Assembly: GCA_027451605.1 (NCBI GenBank)
Contig: DAIDJA010000038.1
Location: 1 to 10,325 of the forward strand
From: Acidimicrobiales bacterium
GTDB taxonomy: Bacteria > Actinomycetota > Acidimicrobiia > Acidimicrobiales > JABEUL01
Direction: 5' to 3'
DNA length: 10,325 nt
The position numbers were made by a program, and so were the translations under genes. Below the pieces are notes generated by a model. The model saw only the letters and a program-made list of their open reading frames with translations. It was not told the origin of the DNA and searched no databases. The first letter of the stretch is position 1. The number at the start of each line of letters is the position of its first letter. Below, piece after piece: positions 5,993 to 10,325 of the stretch.

Positions 5993-8485
5993 TTAGCCTG
6001 GAATATGTTTTTCAATGTTGGATTTTGCAAATTCAGTCAGCCCATTAAGAGACTCAATTGAATTGCCCTCCACCCATATGTTTAACACCGGTCTGGAAGA
6101 ATCCGGCAATACAAATATCCAGCCATCATCATTTACGAGCTTTACTCCTTCGTCGAGCTGACCATCCTGTAGTTCCCTATTGAACTCCGTAAAAGTTCTC
6201 ATGAATGTGCCTTTGGAGTCGAAACCACAGGGCATTTCAAATTTCTGAATAAATATCGGCCCTATCTCATCTACAAGATCGGAGACAACAACATCGGATT
6301 TGGCCAACAATTCAAGCAAATAACAAAATAAGGCGGCCGAGTCAAAGCCGGCATCCGAATTAAGTAGTATATATTTGCCGTTTGGACCCAAAATCATTCC
6401 GTCCTGTGAATTCTGTAAAATCTCTTCCAGATCGGACACGGAGGAGTTAATGGTCTTTAATGTTATAGCCGATCCGGAAACAATTTCTGAAAGACGTTGC
6501 GTTGCGTTTATCGGTGCATAAATGGTGGTATCGCTTCTCGAATCTACTAATAACTTCACAAGTAAGGCCTGGACCATCGAATCAGACAGAGCCCTTCCTT
6601 TGTCGTCGATCAATTTAATAGATTCCCCGTCAGCATCAAATATAGCTCCAAAGGCAGCTCCGGAAGCCCCTACCAAATCAAGTGTCTCTTTAACCAGATC
6701 CTTTGATCCTATTGAAAGGGACTTGTAGGTAGCCGCATAGGGATTTATAACAAATACGTCGGCATTAAGCTTTGCCAGAAGATTAGGCATTATAAAACTA
6801 ATCGTACCGTATGAATAATTCAGTACCACCTTAAATTGGCGCTTGCCAATGGTGTCTAAATTCACGGTTCCTAAGACATTTGAGCAGTATTCTTCGATAG
6901 CTCGCGAGGGCATATTTATGTCACCCAGGTCTCCCCCGACCACCTTTCTGAACTCCTCCCTAAAATATACTCGTTCAATCTTCTTTCGCATTGCCTCGTC
7001 GATGTCGATTCCGTTTTCGTTGAAAATTCTGATGTTGGCAGCCAGTGGATCCGACTTAGACAACCGTACCGTACATCCACCGTCTGCCGTATTTGAAACT
7101 ACGGCATGGCTCATTACCGGAATTGTAGAGACTTCCAAATCCAAGACGTCTACCCCTACGGCGTTAAATCCAACCATCATAGCCCGTTTGAGGATTCTGG
7201 AAGATCTCGCAGTATCCCTACTAACCACGATCTTGCTTCCTTTTTTGAGCAACGATCCGTAGGCCATTGCAACTTTTAGAGCGAATTCCGGGCTTATATC
7301 CACGTTTGAATAACCTTCGATACCAAGGTCTCCAAACAAATTCCGGTTAGCTCTGGTTTCAAATACGATGGAGGAAGTTACGGTCACACCCGGTTCAATA
7401 ACTTTCTTGGAATAAATTTTTACATTCGGTTCCACCAAAACCGAATCTCCGATAACGCATCCGTCGCCAAGCACACATTCGGGCTCTACGGTAACGTTAT
7501 TACGCATCTCGCACGAACGTCCCACTATAGAACCTCGAATCGAGCCACGATAACCGATAAACGAGTTATCCATGATAACGCTGTGCTCCACTATGGTATC
7601 CTGTCGAATTTTTACGTTTGAACCTATAACGCTATATGGGTTAATCGAACAGTTAGCGTCTATAGTGCAGTTTGAATCGATAATACACGGACTTGCGATA
7701 TGAACGGTGGGGTCGATATCGACGCCCTCTCCGATAAACACACCATCTTTGATTTCGAAGCCATCGATATTTACGTTAATTTTTTTATCAAGGACATCTT
7801 TATTGGCCCTAAGATAAGCCAAGTGATTTCCAACGTCTTCCCAATAACCATCCATCGCAAATCCGCTTATCTTTTTTTTGTGATTCAGCAGCTCAGGAAA
7901 GATGTCCGATGAAAAATCAAGCTCTTTATCGGGTACCATAAAATCAAATATTTGAGGATCCATGGCATAGATCCCTGTGTTGATCGTATCGGAAAAGACC
8001 TGACCCCATGTTGGCTTTTCTGTGAACTTCTCGACGACATTATCTTCATTACAGATAACGATGCCAAACTCAGTCGGATCTTCAATTTGCTTCAATGCAA
8101 CAGAAACCAGCGAACTACTTTGCCGGTGCAGGTTTATAAAATCGGTTAAATTAAAATCAGTTAATACGTCACCGGAAATTACCAAAAATGGTTCTTCCAA
8201 AAGATGTTTCACGTTATATACCGATCCCGCCGTTCCAAGCGGAATCTGTTCAACCGAATATCGTATCTCAACACCAAAATCTGTACCGTCACCAAAGTAT
8301 GACTGAATCATATCGGCTAAGTAAGAGACCGTAAAGATTAATTCTGTAATCCCATGAAGTTTTAACAGGTCAATAACATGTTCGAGCATGGGTCTGTTTG
8401 CGATTGGAAGCAATGGTTTCGGAGTACTCGAAGTAAGGGGACGAAGTCTTGTACCGTGTCCGCCGGCCATTACAACTGCCTTCAT
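5993..8485 (-). CDS. NDP-sugar pyrophosphorylase (probable mannose-1-phosphate guanylyltransferase) fused to a phosphomannomutase-like domain
   Basis: There are three regions. Residues 1-235 are a sugar-phosphate nucleotidyltransferase: AGGHGTRLRPLT at 7-18 with KP at 23-24, metal-binding GD at 105-106, EKP at 156-158, and WEDVGN at 215-220. About 245-375 is a left-handed beta-helix of hexapeptide repeats. About 383-830 follows the phosphohexomutase fold, from FGDLGIEG and SRDTARSS (422-429) to the C-terminal domain. Fusions of this type and length (about 830 residues) are annotated mannose-1-phosphate guanylyltransferase in actinobacteria; GTP and mannose are inferred, and glucose-1-phosphate remains possible. 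The mutase motifs are altered: RLSKSDP (474-480) for TASHNP, DADGE (617-621) for DGDAD, LPDSSRP (793-799) for RPSGTEP. S476 may still be at the phosphoserine position. It is cytosolic, feeding glycan or glycolipid synthesis. ATG at 8485 has GAGGA nine bases upstream. An A8 run occurs near codons 203-205. Confidence 0.85.
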   Translation of the reverse strand: MKAVVMAGGHGTRLRPLTSSTPKPLLPIANRPMLEHVIDLLKLHGITELIFTVSYLADMIQSYFGDGTDFGVEIRYSVEQIPLGTAGSVYNVKHLLEEPFLVISGDVLTDFNLTDFINLHRQSSSLVSVALKQIEDPTEFGIVICNEDNVVEKFTEKPTWGQVFSDTINTGIYAMDPQIFDFMVPDKELDFSSDIFPELLNHKKKISGFAMDGYWEDVGNHLAYLRANKDVLDKKINVNIDGFEIKDGVFIGEGVDIDPTVHIASPCIIDSNCTIDANCSINPYSVIGSNVKIRQDTIVEHSVIMDNSFIGYRGSIRGSIVGRSCEMRNNVTVEPECVLGDGCVIGDSVLVEPNVKIYSKKVIEPGVTVTSSIVFETRANRNLFGDLGIEGYSNVDISPEFALKVAMAYGSLLKKGSKIVVSRDTARSSRILKRAMMVGFNAVGVDVLDLEVSTIPVMSHAVVSNTADGGCTVRLSKSDPLAANIRIFNENGIDIDEAMRKKIERVYFREEFRKVVGGDLGDINMPSRAIEEYCSNVLGTVNLDTIGKRQFKVVLNYSYGTISFIMPNLLAKLNADVFVINPYAATYKSLSIGSKDLVKETLDLVGASGAAFGAIFDADGESIKLIDDKGRALSDSMVQALLVKLLVDSRSDTTIYAPINATQRLSEIVSGSAITLKTINSSVSDLEEILQNSQDGMILGPNGKYILLNSDAGFDSAALFCYLLELLAKSDVVVSDLVDEIGPIFIQKFEMPCGFDSKGTFMRTFTEFNRELQDGQLDEGVKLVNDDGWIFVLPDSSRPVLNIWVEGNSIESLNGLTEFAKSNIEKHIPG

Positions 8486-8494
8486 TAGTTAAAA

Positions 8495-8499
8495 TCCTC
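8495..8499 (-). promoter_or_regulatory. Ribosome binding site of the nucleotidyltransferase fusion gene
   Basis: On the minus strand GAGGA lies nine bases before the ATG at 8485, supporting that start, which also places the nucleotide-binding signature at the usual distance from the N-terminus. Confidence 0.6.
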
Positions 8500-8586
8500 A
8501 ACGATCGTCAACAGTCTCACCCCCTACTAGTCTAATATTTCACAGCCTTTAGAAAATCAGCCAATATTTTGAGGAATTAACTGGCA

Positions 8587-8613
8587 ATAATATTTGACTT
8601 TGAACGTTGACAA
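8587..8613 (-). promoter_or_regulatory. Possible sigma-70-type promoter for the nucleotidyltransferase gene
   Basis: On the minus strand TTGTCA (8608-8613) precedes TATTAT (8587-8592) with a 15-base spacer, shorter than the ideal 17. It would give a leader of about 95 bases. The elements are AT-rich words in an AT-rich region, so chance is a real alternative. Confidence 0.2.
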
Positions 8614-8744
8614 AACTCTCAAAACCAATGTGAAATAAAGAATAAATGATCCAATCGGAACATTTTGAACTCATTTTCCCGGTGAAAGTGTAATTTGAGA
8701 ATTTTAGTGAAATTACAAATGACCTGAGAGTTGCTTGCCATAAC

Positions 8745-8765
8745 AACTAGATCTTTTTTCTAGTT
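8745..8765 (-). repeat. 7-bp inverted repeat spanning the stop codon of the phosphatidyltransferase gene
   Basis: AACTAGA (8745-8751) and TCTAGTT (8759-8765) are perfect reverse complements around a 7-base loop, TCTTTTT on the plus strand. The TAG stop codon at 8760-8762 lies in one arm. On the minus strand no T-run follows, so it is not a normal intrinsic terminator. It could mark the transcript's 3' end or be incidental. Confidence 0.35.
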
Positions 8766-9347
8766 CATGGAACGCTCGTCTAAAGCCTTAAGTGATATAG
8801 GAATATACATAACCGTTGCGGTATATGACATAACAATTCCGACCAATGATAAATATAACCCGATGTGATTAAATACTACTTTAATTTCAGAGACATGGCT
8901 GCCCGTGTACGATGTCAATATCATAAGAGGGATCGCTACCATAAGTACAAAAGTACCGGCCTTACCGAACCAAATTACGTCAATTCTTTTAGCCCTTAGC
9001 ATTGCCAATACAACTGTTACGGTACTCATCAACACTTCTCTAAAAATTATGATTAAACCGATGACCAGCGGTATTGAGTGCGAAATTAATGCAACTACCA
9101 ACGATCCGCCTACAAGTATCCTGTCGGCAACGGGATCGATAATTTTACCAAGTTCGGTTACCTGATTAAAGTGACGAGCGACATAACCATCCAAAAAATC
9201 GGTGATTCCGGCAAATCCCAAGAGAACGGCGGCAATTGCCTTGGATTCATTCGTCAATATAAGAACACAAAATCCCCCAAAAAGTACCAATCTGAATACC
9301 GTCAGAGAATTGGGCGCATTAACAATCTTTTCTTTCGCGTCCGACAT
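8760..9347 (-). CDS. CDP-alcohol phosphatidyltransferase family protein (PgsA type)
   Basis: This is an integral membrane enzyme of phospholipid synthesis that swaps CMP of CDP-diacylglycerol for an alcohol head group. The complete signature is present: D53-G54-x2-A57-R58-x8-G67-x3-D71-x3-D75, whose aspartates bind the metal and CDP. APNSLTVFR at 11-19 and the later FREVLMS and GKAGTF segments (102-108, 128-133) resemble phosphatidylglycerophosphate synthase more than phosphatidylserine synthase. Hydrophobic stretches at about 18-47, 77-101, 103-116, 132-146 and 162-183 fit five to six membrane spans; 195 residues is normal. Actinobacteria carry several paralogues, including phosphatidylinositol-phosphate synthase, so the acceptor is not certain. 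The ATG at 9347 has GGGAG eleven bases upstream. It lies 89 bases downstream of the amidase gene and upstream of the nucleotidyltransferase fusion; I recall this last pairing in other actinobacteria. Confidence 0.88.
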   Translation of the reverse strand: MSDAKEKIVNAPNSLTVFRLVLFGGFCVLILTNESKAIAAVLLGFAGITDFLDGYVARHFNQVTELGKIIDPVADRILVGGSLVVALISHSIPLVIGLIIIFREVLMSTVTVVLAMLRAKRIDVIWFGKAGTFVLMVAIPLMILTSYTGSHVSEIKVVFNHIGLYLSLVGIVMSYTATVMYIPISLKALDERSMN

Positions 9348-9403
9348 TTGAAGTGTAGCTCCCTATTATATATCGACAAGTGCTTATAAACTGAAGTACC
9401 GTT

Positions 9404-9415
9404 AATAGATCAATG
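9404..9415. repeat. 12-base intergenic direct repeat, copy 2
   Basis: This is the second exact copy of AATAGATCAATG, in the gap between the amidase stop and the phosphatidyltransferase start. The bases flanking the two copies differ, so the match is confined to this short word. Confidence 0.4.
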
Positions 9416-9436
9416 ATAACTTAGAACCCTAAACTA

Positions 9437-10325
9437 TCAGTCCAGCGGTGCATGCAGTGGCCATGGACGCTCCTTTTCAACCGAAAGGGCAATATCCAAT
9501 AACTCACCGTCTCTGTGATGGGGAGCCAATACCTGCATTCCCACCGGAAGCGAATCTATCGAACCTACCGGAATGGACACTGCAGGATTACCGTATACAT
9601 TTGAAATCATTGTAAGCGCACCCATATTCATCATCTCGGGAAACCTCTTTGCAGCTTCGTCTAAAACGTATACCGGAATCTTTTGATTGAACGAACTTAC
9701 AACTCTCGCTCCATAAAGAACTGCTTTCGATCCAGACTTAACTAACGAATTTTCTTTCAGAAAATCCAATAAATCACTATCCTGATTCGATTTAGTTGCT
9801 TCTGCCGGAAATGCCGGACCGGGATTGGTAGCCGCAATTATATAATCGACCTGTTCGAAGGCCCTGGCCATCTCTTCATTGGCTTCGATCCTTCTCATCT
9901 CCGTTATGGATGCTGTCTTAAAATTATAAAACGCCTCGGATAACATAATCCCCATGGCAACCTCATCAGTTAAATCGCCTGCCTTCTTTGGCCAAAGCTT
10001 GCCAAGATCGCCTATAAGGGTAACGAGGTTCTCCATCATCCAATAGGCAGCCAGATTTGGAGGGCTAACATCGATATCAACTTTCTCGAGCCCTAAATCT
10101 TTTATAAGTAAATCCGCATTATCTAAAATGAGTTTTTCTACCCCATCTTCCAGGGTAACATTACATAAATTTGGGATAACTGCAACCTTCTTGCCCTTAA
10201 ATTTAGTCTTACCGAGATTTTGTTCCCACATTCCGTCACTAACCAGAGTGGAGGGATCATAGGGGTCGACTCCCGCAACGACATCATAATACCTCGCAGC
10301 ATCCCGTACGGACCGTGCCAAAATT
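9437..10325 (-). CDS. Amidase-signature family protein, C-terminal part (5' end outside window)
   Basis: About 295 residues of the C-terminal portion are visible and the frame is open to the right edge. The first residues, LARSVRDAARYYDVVAG, match the segment that in amidases follows the catalytic Ser-cisSer-Lys region (GPMARTVxDAAxLLDVIAG), so the catalytic residues lie outside the window. The TTG at 10321 is therefore a Leu codon, not a start. Later landmarks are TNPGPAFPAEA (165-175 from that codon), NVYGNPAVSIPVG (241-253), LPVGMQVLAP (258-267) and the closing ERPW. The family hydrolyses or transfers amide nitrogen; members include GatA of the tRNA amidotransferase, bacterial amidases and aminohexanoate hydrolases. 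The visible part does not let me choose, and no GatB or GatC gene is in view. It precedes the phosphatidyltransferase in transcription order and may share its transcript. Confidence 0.85.
   Translation of the reverse strand, partial: ILARSVRDAARYYDVVAGVDPYDPSTLVSDGMWEQNLGKTKFKGKKVAVIPNLCNVTLEDGVEKLILDNADLLIKDLGLEKVDIDVSPPNLAAYWMMENLVTLIGDLGKLWPKKAGDLTDEVAMGIMLSEAFYNFKTASITEMRRIEANEEMARAFEQVDYIIAATNPGPAFPAEATKSNQDSDLLDFLKENSLVKSGSKAVLYGARVVSSFNQKIPVYVLDEAAKRFPEMMNMGALTMISNVYGNPAVSIPVGSIDSLPVGMQVLAPHHRDGELLDIALSVEKERPWPLHAPLD

Larger units (their letters stand above)
8486..8759 (-). other. 274-base AT-rich intergenic region, likely leader and promoter of the nucleotidyltransferase gene
   Basis: This is the longest gap in the window. 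It is clearly richer in A and T than the flanking genes and holds no convincing gene. It contains three copies of AATATTT (8534, 8563, 8589), a weak promoter candidate on the minus strand, and at its right edge an inverted repeat over the stop codon of the phosphatidyltransferase gene. The gap suggests that the fusion gene has its own promoter rather than relying only on read-through. Confidence 0.5.

Noticed and set aside
6843..7262. 139-codon plus-strand open frame inside the nucleotidyltransferase fusion
   Set aside because: It lies wholly antisense to a well-supported gene, has no ribosome binding site I can see, and its translation shows no recognisable domain.
8549..8746. 65-codon minus-strand open frame in the 274-base gap
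   Set aside because: It needs a TTG start without a Shine-Dalgarno sequence and its translation looks like AT-rich noise.
9365..9370. Perfect TATAAT on the minus strand ahead of the phosphatidyltransferase gene
   Set aside because: There is no good -35 at 16-18 bases, and a transcript starting about 7 bases downstream would lose the GGGAG ribosome binding site. Read-through from the amidase gene is simpler.
1..10325. Searched by eye for CRISPR arrays, tRNA or rRNA genes, transposases, integrases and toxin-antitoxin or defence genes
   Set aside because: No regularly spaced repeats, cloverleaf-like sequences, terminal inverted repeats or such protein families were seen; all long frames are accounted for by metabolic, envelope or lipoprotein genes.

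Overview
This is a bacterial chromosomal stretch of moderate GC (mid-40s per cent by eye), densely coded, with no sign of phage, IS or plasmid genes. The family mix points to an actinobacterium, most likely in or near the Acidimicrobiia. The pointers are a HAD-IB phosphatase next to a zinc dehydrogenase, a LarA-like protein and a PlsC acyltransferase; a lipoprotein built from Cys-pair 'SCVAVG' repeats; and a nucleotidyltransferase-phosphomannomutase fusion next to a CDP-alcohol phosphatidyltransferase. The placement rests on family recognition, not on a search.

Left part (1-5902, plus strand): five tightly packed genes that look like one operon whose promoter lies left of the window. (1) The C-terminal end of a protein ending in a HAD-IB phosphatase domain; its reading frame is open to the left edge. 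(2) A zinc-dependent medium-chain dehydrogenase, joined by TGATG. (3) A lactate-racemase (LarA/DUF2088) family protein, joined by ATGA. (4) A PlsC-type lysophospholipid acyltransferase, 2 bases further on. (5) A secreted lipoprotein predicted to fold as a seven-bladed beta-propeller with a cysteine pair in each blade; its GTG start lies inside gene 4. A small hairpin with a T-run follows the last gene. Genes 1-4 suggest reduction, dephosphorylation and acylation of a lipid or hydroxy-acid metabolite. The lipoprotein is the unexpected partner on the outside of the membrane.

Right part (5993-10325, minus strand, convergent with the first block): read in transcription order, the C-terminal part of an amidase-signature protein entering from the right edge, an 89-base gap, a CDP-alcohol phosphatidyltransferase (PgsA type), a 274-base AT-rich gap, and an 830-residue NDP-sugar pyrophosphorylase / left-handed beta-helix / phosphomannomutase-like fusion. 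The last two fit phospholipid and nucleotide-sugar (probably GDP-mannose) supply for the cell envelope. The phosphomannomutase half departs from the canonical catalytic motifs.

The most interesting points are the seven Cys-pair propeller lipoprotein coupled to a lipid-type enzyme operon, the LarA-like protein that keeps the cofactor lysine and nickel histidine positions but seems to lack one catalytic histidine, the Asp-to-Glu change in the HAD domain, the degenerate phosphomannomutase half, and a 12-base repeat found behind two minus-strand genes. I see no clear-cut new defence or mobile system.
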